From DASVXQ01 sp046727955 (GTDB lineage: Bacteria > Actinomycetota > CALGFH01), in NCBI GenBank assembly GCA_046727955.1, contig JBKPDO010000119.1, forward strand, positions 1 to 21,067: 21,067 nucleotides of DNA. The letters run 5' to 3'. Each line of letters opens with the position of its first letter. The stretch's first letter is position 1. The notes beneath the pieces are model-generated. The model ran no database searches, had not been told where the DNA came from, and worked only from the letters and a program-made list of their open reading frames with translations. The translations under genes and the position numbers were made by a program. Below are positions 1 through 7,833 of this stretch, piece by piece.

Positions 1-93
1 GACCGTCGAGACCAAGCGCACGGGCAACGCCGTGACCGGCCCGGTCGGTGAATGCCCTGAGCTGCGTGAATGCATTTACGCACCACAGGCCCG

Positions 94-115
94 GCCGCCC
101 CCTTGCGCGGGCGGC
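94..115. other. GC hairpin downstream of the CU044_5270 gene
   Basis: Seven perfect base pairs (GCCGCCC at 94-100 with GGGCGGC at 109-115) around an 8-base loop. It lies about 105 bases past the stop of the minus-strand gene. There is no T-run, so a terminator role is only possible. Bases 1-93 hold no gene I can recognise; a reading frame open from the left edge on the plus strand (about 60 codons) could be the tail of a neighbour but shows no motif. Confidence 0.25.
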
Positions 116-219
116 GCCCACCACCTTTGGTCGCCACCCACGCTGGATCATCACCGGGATGGTCGGCCGCCTGTGCGCTCGCCGATGCGTTGGTGATGAT
201 CAGGTTCGGCAGCTTGCGG

Positions 220-1380
220 TCACGATCCCTGCGGGCGGGATTGCGGCCGGGTGGTGCGGGAGTCGACCACCGACGCCTCCAGGAATACCCGCTGGTCGAT
301 CACGGTCCCGGCTGGGACGCGCCAGCCGGGCACGTTGCGGGTCAGGACGCTGCGTGCCCCCAGCAGGCGGCCCGTGGCAGGGTCCAGGAGCAGCTCGTCG
401 CGCTCGTGGAGTGGTCGGCCGACGATGTCGACGGCGACACTGACGGCGCGGCGGCCGGCCAGGTCGGTGACGTTGCCGATCAGCTTGACCCCGTCCAGCC
501 GGGTCAGCACCCCGTACAGCGCAGCCCGTAGCTGCGGTGGGAGCGGGTAGTGCTCCAGCAGGTAGCTGATGGTGCCGAACAGCTCCATGGTCAGGCGCGC
601 GCGGTTGGCGCTGGCGAGCTGCGGGTTGGCGCGCACGCGCGCAGTCAGCGCGGCGGCAAGCCGCGTGGGATCGGTCGGCAGCCGGACCAGGTCCTGGTAG
701 GTGGCAGGCAGCCAGCCGACGCCCACAACCAGCTGCTTGTCCTTGGGTGAGTAAACCTCGGTGTTGGGCAGGCCGAGGTTGGGGCGGCCGGCCGCGGCCC
801 AGGCGGCCCGCTCGGTGGCGTCCAGGAACTCGGCGCGGCCGTTGCGCACGTGACCAGACAGCGATCCGTCCAGGGCCCACCACGTCTCACTCTGGTAGCC
901 GAACCGGTAGAAGAAGCTCTGCTTCGACCCGGCCTGGTCGAGGTTGGTGCCCAGCTGGACGCCGCGTTCCAGGACATACCAGTACTTGCCGGGGCCAAAC
1001 TCGGGCATCGGCGCGTGGGCCGCGGCCAGCGCCGCATTCGTGAGCACGTTAACCGCGGTCGGCTCGGCGCCGGGAATCATCCCCGGCGGTGGCGTGACCG
1101 CGCCAGGCCCGTGGGTAACCGTGGCAGGCTGCAGCAGCAGCAGCGGGGCGGCCAGCGCCGCGGCCAATACGGCGGCCACGACGGCGCTGGCTGGCAGTAG
1201 CCGGCGCGGCCGTGCCCTGCCAGCCAGCCAGGTTATGCGGTGGTGGGTGGGCTGTGGCTGGCCGGCCGCGGCTTCGGCGGCGATTACGGCCAGCAGCCGC
1301 GCACGCGCGGCCTGGGTGGTAGCCGCGTCCGGCGCCGAGGTGTCTGCGGCGACGGTGCGAACCAGGTCGAGTTCGTTCAT
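220..1380 (-). CDS. CU044_5270-type membrane-anchored protein
   Basis: The 386-aa product has a cytoplasmic N-terminus (about residues 1-60), one hydrophobic segment (about 61-83, Ala/Leu/Val-rich) and a long extracytoplasmic domain. The domain ends with a DELLLDPATGRLLG stretch and a VFLEASVVDS stretch; this arrangement is what I know from the actinobacterial CU044_5270 family, which sits beside ECF sigma genes and is thought to act like an anti-sigma or sensor partner. The biochemical role is not established. The ATG overlaps the sigma-factor stop in an ATGA, so the two were translationally coupled; GGAAGGA lies 12 bases upstream. The frame is intact although its sigma partner is broken. 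Family call fairly sure, function inferred. Confidence 0.8.
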   Translation of the reverse strand: MNELDLVRTVAADTSAPDAATTQAARARLLAVIAAEAAAGQPQPTHHRITWLAGRARPRRLLPASAVVAAVLAAALAAPLLLLQPATVTHGPGAVTPPPGMIPGAEPTAVNVLTNAALAAAHAPMPEFGPGKYWYVLERGVQLGTNLDQAGSKQSFFYRFGYQSETWWALDGSLSGHVRNGRAEFLDATERAAWAAAGRPNLGLPNTEVYSPKDKQLVVGVGWLPATYQDLVRLPTDPTRLAAALTARVRANPQLASANRARLTMELFGTISYLLEHYPLPPQLRAALYGVLTRLDGVKLIGNVTDLAGRRAVSVAVDIVGRPLHERDELLLDPATGRLLGARSVLTRNVPGWRVPAGTVIDQRVFLEASVVDSRTTRPQSRPQGS

Positions 1381-2001
1381 CCTGGGTCGATCCTTCCAGG
1401 AGGGGTGGGCTGCAGCTGCATGGGCTCCTTCGTGGCCGCCAAGCCGAGCTGGCCGCGCAGGCGCTGGCGGGCGCGGTGCAGGCGGGAACGGACGGTGCCG
1501 GGCGGCACGCCCAGCGCGCGGGCGATCCCGGCGTAGTCGAGCTCTGCCCAGGCCAACAGCAGCAGCACCTCGCGCTGCTCGGCTGGGAGGTCGGCCACCG
1601 CCAGCGCGGCGCGGCGTCCGGCTGCGGTGGCGTCGAGCCGCTCGGCAACGCCGTCGCCGAGATCCGGTCCGGCAGGGTCGGGCGCGACGCGGGCGTAGGC
1701 GCGCAGCCGTCGCACCTCCGCGCGGGCGTGCTGGCGCAGCAGGTTCCCGGCGATCCCGTACAGCCAGGCGGCGGCATCGGCATGCTCGGCGCGGTACTGG
1801 TGGCGCCGCCGAAACGCCAGCGTGAACGTCTCGGCGGCAAGGTCGTCGGCCAGCTCGTGGCCGACCCGCCGCCGCAGCTAGCGCAGGATCGCCGGGTAGT
1901 GCCGGTCGAACAGCTCCGCGAAGCGAGCGGGCTCGACCAGCGACGCGACGATCAGCTCGGCGTCGTCCGTCGCGCGCTCCTGATCGTCAGGGTCCTGTCA
2001 C
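1377..2001 (-). pseudogene. ECF sigma factor broken by an in-frame amber codon
   Basis: Read on the minus strand, one frame gives a sigma-70 region 2 (ELFDRHYPAILR, then LRRRVGHELADDLAAETF, then AWLYGIAGNLLRQHAR) and a region 4 (LPAEQREVLLLLAWAELDYAGIARALGVPPGTVRSRLHRARQRLR). The codon between AILR and LRRRVG is TAG at 1880-1878, where ECF factors usually carry Tyr; TAC to TAG is a single change. The only plausible start, GTG at 2001-1999, is one base out of frame with the body; removing one C from the ACCCTG run would restore VTGPDDQERATDDAEL. A GTG at 1715 could make a region-4-only protein of 112 aa. The gene ends in an ATGA overlap with the membrane partner. Either a true pseudogene or two base errors; the protein identity is clear. 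Confidence 0.8.
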
Positions 2002-2079
2002 CCAGTTAATGGCCGAAGCGACCCGCCGCGTTCCGCTGTCTCACCCCGGCTCTAAGGGTCCCCGCACGGCTAGCCTGCC

Positions 2080-2252
2080 GGCACTGTTGCATCTGAGCCA
2101 AGGACGTCGCCGACGAGGACCCAAGTGGAGGCTCTTCCCGCCCGGAGCGCCATGAGAGCTTCCCAAAGCTGCCGATCAGGGATGTGATCGGCGGCGTTCA
2201 GAGGGTCCAGTGGAGGCTGTCGATCGCGCTGATCGCCAGATGCAACAGTGCC
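2080..2252. mobile_element. 173-bp MITE-like element with IS6-type inverted ends
   Basis: Positions 2080-2095 (GGCACTGTTGCATCTG) and 2237-2252 are perfect 16-bp inverted repeats. The outer GGCACTGTTGCA matches the terminal repeats known for IS6-family elements such as IS26. The 173-bp interior has no open frame and no transposase, as expected for a non-autonomous derivative or an internally deleted relic. The 8-bp flanks (agcctgcc and cgctcagc) do not match, so no target duplication is visible. The end at 2228-2247 is repeated exactly, in the opposite orientation, at 6407-6426. Confidence 0.6.
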
Positions 2253-2856
2253 CGCTCAGCTCCAACTACCACCAGGCCGCGGTCGGCAAACGGGCGACGC
2301 TGTACTCGATCGTGGGAGCGGTGATCGTCGGAGCGGCCGCTGCGCCGGCGCCCATGTGGTTGGTTCCGGCGATCGGCTCGGTGTCGCCGAGGTAGAGGTG
2401 GCGACCAGGCCAGGCGTTGGCTTCTCGGAGGGCCACACGTGCTGAGCGGTCGGTGCGACCGGCAGTCGCCTCACCGGCGGCGTTTCTCGACGACGTGAAG
2501 GTCGTGGGTGGCGGATCGTTCGACCGACGTCGGTGCCCGCGGCCCATCTCGTGGCGACCGCCTCGTATCCGAGCTCGCTCGCCGCTGTCATGGCGAGCGC
2601 GGGGCGGTCACGTGGATGGAGCCTTGTCAAGCGGAGTTGGCTGCGCGGGTCGCGATCTCACGGGCTTTCTCACCGGTTGTCGGTGAGGTAGTGGTCGCGG
2701 CGCGGCGTGATCCTGGGCGAAAGAGACAGACCGGTGCTTTGGGAAGGCTCGAGAGCGAAGGCGTGACATTGACCACGAACCACCCAAACCAGTGGGGCGC
2801 ATCCAGACCTACCGGCGGGGCACTCGCCATCCCAGTGCAGCCGGGGCGGGCGCTCG
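2253..2856. other. No recognisable gene
   Basis: About 600 bases between the MITE-like element and the VOC gene. Open frames on both strands overlap one another, lack motifs, and have no convincing Shine-Dalgarno sequence. I see no hairpin with a T-run and no repeat. Probably decayed sequence or a long upstream region. Confidence 0.4.
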
Positions 2857-3327
2857 ATGCCTTTCATCACCCTTACGCCTACGCCAGCCTTGCACAGCAT
2901 CCTACTCCCGGCCGAGTCGCTCGCCGTTTGTGAGCGCAGGCCGCAGGCAGCCCGCAAGATCGCGCTAGCGACCAACGATGTTGAGTGCCTGTGCGACTTC
3001 TACCGGCAACTTGGGGCGACGGCCTCGCCGCCTTGCACAGACCCCGACACCGGTCTTCGCAGCTGCGTGCTGGATTTCTGCGGCGTCCGCTTGGAGTTGT
3101 TCGAGCGGCCGGGCAGCCGCGAAGGTGCGGCAGGCGACGGGCGGTCGTCGGGGCTTGTGCACATCGGCTTTGCGCTCGGATCCGCCGACGCCGTCGACGA
3201 ACTCACTCGCGTCATCGCTGCGGCCGGCCACCGGGTGCTCGAGCCGCCGCACCGCACCGGCGAGCTGGGCCGCTATGAGAGCGTTGTCCTCGACCCCGAC
3301 GGCAACCGACTCAAGCTCACCGTCTGA
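2857..3327 (+). CDS. VOC (glyoxalase/bleomycin-resistance) family protein
   Basis: The product is 156 aa from this ATG. Residues 33-156 form a two-module VOC fold: KIALATNDVECLCDFYRQLG starts the first beta-alpha-beta unit, VRLELFERPG closes it, SGLVHIGFAL opens the second, and SVVLDPDGNRLKLTV is the typical C-terminal strand. These proteins bind a metal and act on small molecules; the substrate cannot be told. His in LVHIGF and Glu in RLELFE occupy places where metal ligands often sit. The first 32 residues have no counterpart in the family, so the real start may be later, for example TTG at 2890. The next gene begins 50 bases downstream on the same strand. Confidence 0.75.
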   Translation: MPFITLTPTPALHSILLPAESLAVCERRPQAARKIALATNDVECLCDFYRQLGATASPPCTDPDTGLRSCVLDFCGVRLELFERPGSREGAAGDGRSSGLVHIGFALGSADAVDELTRVIAAAGHRVLEPPHRTGELGRYESVVLDPDGNRLKLTV

Positions 3328-3342
3328 GCGTCCCGGCGATGC

Positions 3343-3371
3343 CTGGAGCGCAGCCGGCGCCGCTCTAGAAT
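3343..3371 (+). promoter_or_regulatory. Putative leaderless promoter of the LAL gene
   Basis: TGGAGC at 3343-3348, a 17-bp spacer, and TAGAAT at 3366-3371. The GTG start lies 7 bases past the -10 box, where transcription would begin, and no Shine-Dalgarno sequence precedes it. Leaderless starts of this layout are common in actinobacteria. Inferred from spacing only. Confidence 0.4.
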
Positions 3372-3377
3372 CGCGTC

Positions 3378-4202
3378 GTGGGAGTGCATCTAGCTCCGCT
3401 CGTGGAGCGCGAGCGCGAGCTCGAAACGGTGGAGCGGTTGCTCGCCGGTGCTGGCGCGGGCTCGGGCGGGGCTGTGGTCTTCGAAGGGCCGGCGGGGATC
3501 GGCAAGTCGAGTCTGCTCGCGGCTGCTCGGACGGCGGCAGCGGACGAGCTACGCGTTCTCTTGGCGCGGGGCGGCGAGCTGGAGCGCGAGTTGCCGTTCG
3601 GAATCGTCCGGCAGCTGCTGGAACCGGTGGTGGTGGGCTGCGACGCGGAGGAGCGTGAAGCCCTGCTGGCTGGGGCGGCGGCGCTGGCAAAGCCTGTCCT
3701 CTTTGCGGCCGATCCGGAAGCCGGCGTCGAGCCGTCCTTTTCCGCTTTGCACGGGCTCTACTGGCTCACGATCAATCTGGCCGACGCACGACCGTTGCTG
3801 GTGGCCGTGGACGACGCGCACTGGGCGGATGTCGCTTCGTTGAGCTGGCTGATCTATCTCGCCCGCCGGCTGGCGGGCGTGCCGCTGGCGCTCGTGCTGG
3901 CGACTAGGCCGGCCGAGCCCGGCCCTGTGCAGGAGTTGCTCGACGAGCTGCTCGTCATCCCGGAGGTCGCCGTCCTTCAGCCGGGCGGGCTGAGCGAGCA
4001 GGCGATCACCATGCTCGCGGTACAGCTGCTGGCCGCTGAGCCCGATCCGAGCTTCGTCACCGCTTGCCAGCGGGCGACTGGCGGCAACCCGTTCTTGCTC
4101 CTGGAGCTCTTCGGCACTCAGCCAGTCACCGTGAACGTCGCGGACGCGACCTTGCCGCTGCGCTGGCCCTTGGCGTGGAAGATGTCCCGTCTTCCCGGGT
4201 AG
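3378..4202 (+). pseudogene. LAL-type (large ATP-binding LuxR) regulator, 3' truncated
   Basis: The frame encodes the N-terminal STAND/AAA ATPase of a LAL regulator: LVERERELETVERLL start, Walker A GPAGIGKSS at about 37-45, Walker B LLVAVDDAHWAD at about 140-151, and the TGGNPFLLLELF motif near 240. LAL proteins usually run to 900-1000 aa with a tetratricopeptide-like middle and a C-terminal LuxR helix-turn-helix. Here homology stops at about residue 246 (position ~4115), exactly where the 3' end of the opposite-strand lipoprotein gene begins; the last residues are antisense of that gene. The DNA-binding domain is absent, so it cannot work as an activator. It starts with GTG 50 bases after the VOC gene. 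Confidence 0.8.
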
Positions 4203-4900
4203 TGCGAGCCAGCAAAGCCGTCCGGCACCGCAAACGAGGCCGCGACGCCACCGCTGGCGGTGGCCCCCGCCACTGCCAGCGTTTCGGCTCCGAAGGTGAT
4301 GGTGACCGCTTCGGAGGCAGCGAAGCTGCGGCAGCTCAGGGTGATTCTGGAGCCCGCTGGTCCAGCCGTTGGCGAGACGGCGCAGGTGGCCGTGGCGCTC
4401 CGGGTGACCTTGGTAATCACCCAGATGCCGCAGGTGCCCTGCCTGATGGGCTGGGTGACCGTGACGGTCGCGATCAGCCCTTGACCGGGCCCGGTCACGC
4501 TGAAGGTGAGTGGGTCGACCTGACGCACGACCGGCTGCGCCACGTGCAGGACCTGCTGGGCGTACAGGGTCACCAGCCTGTCCGGACCGCACCGCCAGGG
4601 CTGGTGTCCGTTGTCTACCGCGTCTTGGAGCTCGCGAGCCTGCTGCCAGGTGCGGATGTCCCAGATTCCCGGGAACGGCGTGGCGGGAACCCGCGGCGGG
4701 GTTGATCGTGCCGTCGGGTCGGGCGAGCGAGGGGACGGTTGCGACCCTGGAGGCGTGGTCGCTGCCGTCAGGGGGCGAGTGGTCGGGGAGGCTGCCGGGG
4801 TGCTTACCGGCGCCGGGTGGGTGCTGGAACGGCTCATGCAGCCGACCAGAAGCAGCGCGGCCATGGCCAACAGGGCGAAGATGATCCGAACTAGCCGCAT
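4118..4900 (-). CDS. Secreted lipoprotein with Ig-like C-terminal domain
   Basis: The 260-aa product starts MRLVRIIFALLAMAALLLVGC, a short basic n-region, a hydrophobic core and a lipobox with Cys21, so it should be a lipid-anchored exported protein. Residues 22-75 are a Pro/Ser/Thr-rich linker. Residues 76-165 are an unrecognised domain with two Cys. The last 85 residues (SPTAGPAGSRITLSCRSF, EAVTITFGAETL, VPDGFAGSH, SGKVASATFTVTG) look like an IPT/TIG or Ig-like beta-sandwich of the kind that follows repeats in bacterial surface proteins. GAAAGG precedes the ATG at about 11 bases. It converges on the truncated LAL gene, overlapping the antisense tail of that frame. Function unknown; a binding or surface role is an inference. 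Confidence 0.75.
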   Translation of the reverse strand: MRLVRIIFALLAMAALLLVGCMSRSSTHPAPVSTPAASPTTRPLTAATTPPGSQPSPRSPDPTARSTPPRVPATPFPGIWDIRTWQQARELQDAVDNGHQPWRCGPDRLVTLYAQQVLHVAQPVVRQVDPLTFSVTGPGQGLIATVTVTQPIRQGTCGIWVITKVTRSATATCAVSPTAGPAGSRITLSCRSFAASEAVTITFGAETLAVAGATASGGVAASFAVPDGFAGSHYPGRRDIFHAKGQRSGKVASATFTVTG

Positions 4901-4964
4901 GGCGACCTACCTTTCTTGCGAGTGGGCGGCAAGGGTGCACGCTGCCGAGCATGGTCGGTGCTGG

Positions 4965-5309
4965 TCACGGCACGACTAACGACCGGCATCGCTCCAACGG
5001 CTGATCGAACTCGGTCCGGTCACAAAGAGCCGACCACCTAATCACGCCGGTGTTCCGGTCGATGCCCAGCTCGTCGGCGACCTGGGTGAGCGGCCACGCC
5101 TTCTGGGTCACCCGGTCAACCAGATAGGCGCGCAGGCTGGCGAAGCCCAGCTGGGCGGCGCGCTGGGTGAGGCGCTGGTCGGTGGCGCGGCGGCGCTGGC
5201 GGGCGCTGCGGATCGGCTGCGGCGATCGTTGAATGCCGGCCTGGCCGACCAGGCGGCGGACCACATCGATCGTGGTCCCAAGCTTGCCAGCGACAGGTGT
5301 TGACAGGCG
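4965..5309 (-). pseudogene. Fragment of an HTH repeat protein
   Basis: The minus-strand frame reads an HTH-like unit (VAGKLGTTIDVVRRLVGQAGIQR), a basic linker (RSARQRRRATDQRL), a helical stretch (AAQLGFASLRAYLVDRV) and a second HTH-like unit (WPLTQVADELGIDRNT). This layout is familiar from small actinobacterial DNA-binding proteins of unknown role that carry repeated HTH units. The frame is closed upstream by TGA at 5312-5310 with no good start before GTG 5264, and the C-terminus after DRNT loses all resemblance. I take it as a decayed fragment. It starts 64 bases upstream of the lipoprotein ATG on the same strand. Confidence 0.45.
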
Positions 5310-5959
5310 TCAGATCTCACCACGGCGCTGATGGGTCGGCGTCCTGATTGGAGCCACGCGAGGAACCTGCACGGTGGCTGCGGCGACACGAAGTTTGACC
5401 AGATCCCAGAAAGGCCATCAGCACGCTTCACGGCGGAGATCGATCTGTTGCCGAGGACCGGCGCGATCGTTAGTAGGATGGGGATCCGATCCTGATTGGA
5501 GTCGTTCCAGTGACGGTGGGTGCGTGTCGGAGGGCGAATAACCCGAGGACTTACCGCGAATGTGTCGAGGCGCCGGGCGTCGTGGGGGTTCGAGCCTGGC
5601 GGCCAGGCCGCACGATCCGGCGGCGTTGGCTCGGGCGGCGGCGACGTGGCTCCGCGCTCGCCGATCGCGGGCGGGCGCGCATGCTCCAGGTTCTCCCGTC
5701 TAGTTCGTCCCACAGCGTCATCGGCGGATACCTCCTCATAAGCAGGAGCGTTCTGGCCGGCAGCTGATACAAGACGGCGATGCTGAGCTTGCTCAGGATG
5801 ACGGGTCGGGTCGGGCAGCCTGTGCCGGCGGTCACAGCCGGCAAGTGAGGTTCCGTAAGCCAAGCAAGCCTTGGGGTTGTCCCGCGACACGGGTCAACTC
5901 CACTTCCCCTGATGCGGCGGACCGTTGTTGGTCCAGGGCAGCAGCGCGACCTGGAGCGG
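5310..5959. other. Decayed sequence with a diverged direct repeat
   Basis: No gene is recognisable. TCCTGATTGGAG occurs at 5342-5353 and 5490-5501, each followed by ACGGTGG(C/G)TGCG after 17 and 11 bases, suggesting two diverged copies of a 45-base unit. On the minus strand a strong Shine-Dalgarno (AGGAGGT near 5735-5729) precedes ATG 5721 and the start MTLWDELDGRTWSMRARPRS, but the frame (to 5551, 56 codons) turns into Arg/Pro-rich low complexity; it may be the stump of a lost gene. Confidence 0.35.
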
Positions 5960-6364
5960 TCACGACATGACGAGGGGGGAGCGTCGCGGCCGGCGCGAAG
6001 CGACCTCAACCGGGCCGCGATCAACACTCCCAACGAGCACGGCGTTCCGCGCAGGGCGTGCCTGCGCAACCGGCTGGTTGGTTGTGGTGGTCGCGGTTGG
6101 GCTGGCAGCCAGCAGGCGCGTAAGGTACGAGCTCCACGACCAGCAGTCTGTCCGTGCCGCCGCCGACAGCCCAGGCCGATCGGTTGCCTCGCGTAAGACC
6201 CCGGCCAGCGCGAGCACCTCGCTTGTCGGCATCAGCTCCCCAACCTGGCTGCGGCAGTCGTCGAGCTCGCGGCGGTGCTGGTCGCTGGTGTGGGGTGCGG
6301 CGGCCACGACGGCCAACAGCTCGGTGATCCGAGCGACCGCCTGACTGGACAGCCATACGTTCAT
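5960..6364 (-). CDS. Small hypothetical protein
   Basis: The 134-aa frame begins with ATG preceded by GGAG at about 9 bases. The first 90 residues read like a folded, mainly helical protein (MNVWLSSQAVARITELLAVVAAAP, RELDDCRSQVGELMPTSEVLALAGVLREATDRPG), with acidic and hydrophobic residues in heptad-like spacing. After about residue 90 the sequence becomes Thr/Arg/Pro-rich and probably non-native. I do not recognise a family. The upstream region holds the copy of the MITE end at 6407-6426. A recent frameshift near the C-terminus is possible. Confidence 0.45.
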   Translation of the reverse strand: MNVWLSSQAVARITELLAVVAAAPHTSDQHRRELDDCRSQVGELMPTSEVLALAGVLREATDRPGLSAAARTDCWSWSSYLTRLLAASPTATTTTNQPVAQARPARNAVLVGSVDRGPVEVASRRPRRSPLVMS

Positions 6365-6401
6365 CTTGTTCTCCTGCCACTACGGGAGCGGGACGCTCGG
6401 T

Positions 6402-6426
6402 GGGCATGTTGCATCTGGCGATCAGC
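6402..6426 (+). repeat. Second copy of the MITE end
   Basis: TGTTGCATCTGGCGATCAGC at 6407-6426 is a perfect 20-base match to the reverse complement of 2228-2247, the right end of the 173-bp element. The outermost bases differ (GGGCA instead of GGCAC). The matching opposite end was not found nearby, so this is a solo end or a heavily decayed copy. Confidence 0.6.
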
Positions 6427-6461
6427 ACCCTTGGTGCCCTCCACTTGGAGGCTGGAAGGCC

Positions 6462-6682
6462 TCACATGGCATTCACGATCGGCCTTGTTGAGCCGTTCTC
6501 GTGGCCCTCAGAGTGGAACCAGCTGCACGAGGTACTCGTCGGTGACGCCTTCCGCGCAGCTGCGACAGTGCCTGCGACCGTGCCCCACGCCGCGGTGCCC
6601 AGGGTGGCAAGTGCGGCGATCACCAGGGCGAGGCCGCGGGAGCGTTGATCCGGATCTCGGGTTCGGCGTCCGATCCGTTCAT
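6462..6682 (-). pseudogene. Small single-pass membrane protein, start uncertain
   Basis: The minus-strand frame contains a basic segment (RRTRDPDQRSR) followed by a clear transmembrane helix (GLALVIAALATLGTAAWGTVAGTV) and a short polar tail ending VNAM, giving an N-in topology. The helix frame is open upstream but has no good start. GGGAGG at 6690-6685 sits just before ATG 6682 in another frame (MNGSDAEPEIRINAPAA), suggesting that a single indel separates the true start from the membrane segment. Family unknown. The 5960-6364 gene follows on the same strand, 97 bases downstream. Confidence 0.4.
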
Positions 6683-6954
6683 CAGCCTCCCTAACTGACG
6701 CAGAACGGTAGGCCGCAGCGGCCGGGGTGGCAGCCACCCTGGGCCGAGGTGCCCCATCAGCATGGATCCTGGGCGCGCGAAGGTCTGTGCCACCCATCAC
6801 GGCCGCAGCGTGTCGGCGGTCACAACCAGATGCGGCCTCTGAGGTGATGCGGCACTGCAAGCCCCAAGGCGGGCACCGTCGCAGGTGGTCGGCATGTTGG
6901 CGGCTGTGGCGGCAATGTCGCAAGGGCTGGGAGCCGGCCGAGGGCCTGTGTGAA

Positions 6955-6980
6955 GTCCGAGGGCGCTGTCCGAGGGCGCT
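6955..6980. repeat. Perfect tandem 13-bp repeat at the IS6 end
   Basis: GTCCGAGGGCGCT occurs at 6955-6967 and again at 6968-6980. The second unit overlaps the first seven bases of the IS6-type inverted repeat, so the duplication includes the outer end of the element. Confidence 0.7.
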
Positions 6981-7802
6981 GTTGCATTGCGGCAAGCCAG
7001 TGCATGCTGAAGCCGCGACGCGACTCCGAGCTCAGCTCGCCAAGGCCAGCTCGTCGAACGCGACGGCCACCCGCCGGTTCGCCAGCTCCCCGACCGCCAG
7101 CTCGTAATGGCCGCGCCGAACGTTCTGGACGAAGGCATGGCCGCCAATGATCACCCTGGCGGAACGGTCCTGCTTGAGCCCGCGCATCGGCCGCAGCCGC
7201 GACTTCAGCCGGCCGTGGTCGCATTCGACGCCGTTGTTGGCAGTTGGCATAGCGGTCGGTGCGATGCCAGGCTGCTGGCGGCAGGTCCTCGAGCACGATC
7301 GGATAGGTCGCGGCCCGGTCGGTGACCACCTCAGCGGGTGCCACCTTCGTCGTGCCGATGGCCTGCTCGAAGAACCGGGGGGCCGCCTTGGCGATCCTCC
7401 GCGCGGACACGAACACGTCGATGACCTGGCCTGCCTGGTCGACCACACGGTAGACGTAGCGCCACTGGCCGGCGACCTTGACGTAGGTCTCGTCCACGAA
7501 CCATCGCTCCCCGACGATGTGGCGGCATGGCTTGGCGGCATCGGCCAGCAGCGGCGTGACCGCAGCACCCACCGGTAGACGGAGACGTGGTCAACCTCGA
7601 CGCCGCGCTCGTTGAGCAGTTCCTCGACGTCGCGGTAGGACAGGCCGAAGCGCAGGTGCCAGCGGACGGCGAGGATGATCACGTCGGGCGGGAAGCGGAA
7701 GCCGGCGAAGGCGGAGCGGGAGGGGAGCGGGGCGGGGGCGGCGGGTTCTCATGCCGACCGTCTCGCTGCTCGAAGGCGGTCACCGCGAATGCAACAGCGC
7801 CC
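6974..7802 (-). mobile_element. IS6-family insertion sequence, defective
   Basis: An 829-bp element bounded by perfect 15-bp inverted repeats, GGGCGCTGTTGCATT at 6974-6988 and its complement at 7788-7802. Length, end sequence and single transposase gene fit the IS6 family (usually about 0.8 kb). The 8-bp flanks (ctgtccga, cctgcgct) do not match, so the target duplication is absent or has been rearranged. The transposase is frameshifted, so the copy is not autonomous. Confidence 0.8.
7032..7748 (-). pseudogene. IS6-family transposase with two frameshifts
   Basis: Three frames join into one DDE transposase. The N-terminal part reads FAGFRFPPDVIILAVRWHLR and SYRDVEELLNERGVEVDHVSVYRWV, the family's HTH region. 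The middle frame starts TPLLADAAKPCRH and holds the first two catalytic Asp (WFVDETYVK and VVTDRAATYP). The last frame holds the catalytic Glu (GVECDHGRLKSRLRPMRGLK) and ends AFDELALAS. The first shift, near 7566, fits loss of one T where CGGTTCACG would be expected. The second, near 7240, fits a 7-base duplication around GCCAACT that breaks RYANN. Both are simple lesions of a once-functional gene. Confidence 0.85.
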
Positions 7803-7833
7803 CCTGCGCTCCCTCCTACCATGCGATCCGATC

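Noticed and set aside
2508..2933. A 141-codon plus-strand frame
   Set aside because: No motif, no ribosome binding site, and it overlaps the start of the VOC gene.
3549..4952. A 467-codon minus-strand frame
   Set aside because: Shadow of the LAL and lipoprotein genes; composition is typical antisense-frame GC-rich translation.
5108..5890. A 260-codon minus-strand frame
   Set aside because: It shares DNA with the HTH fragment in another frame, has no motif or ribosome binding site, and contains the diverged repeats.
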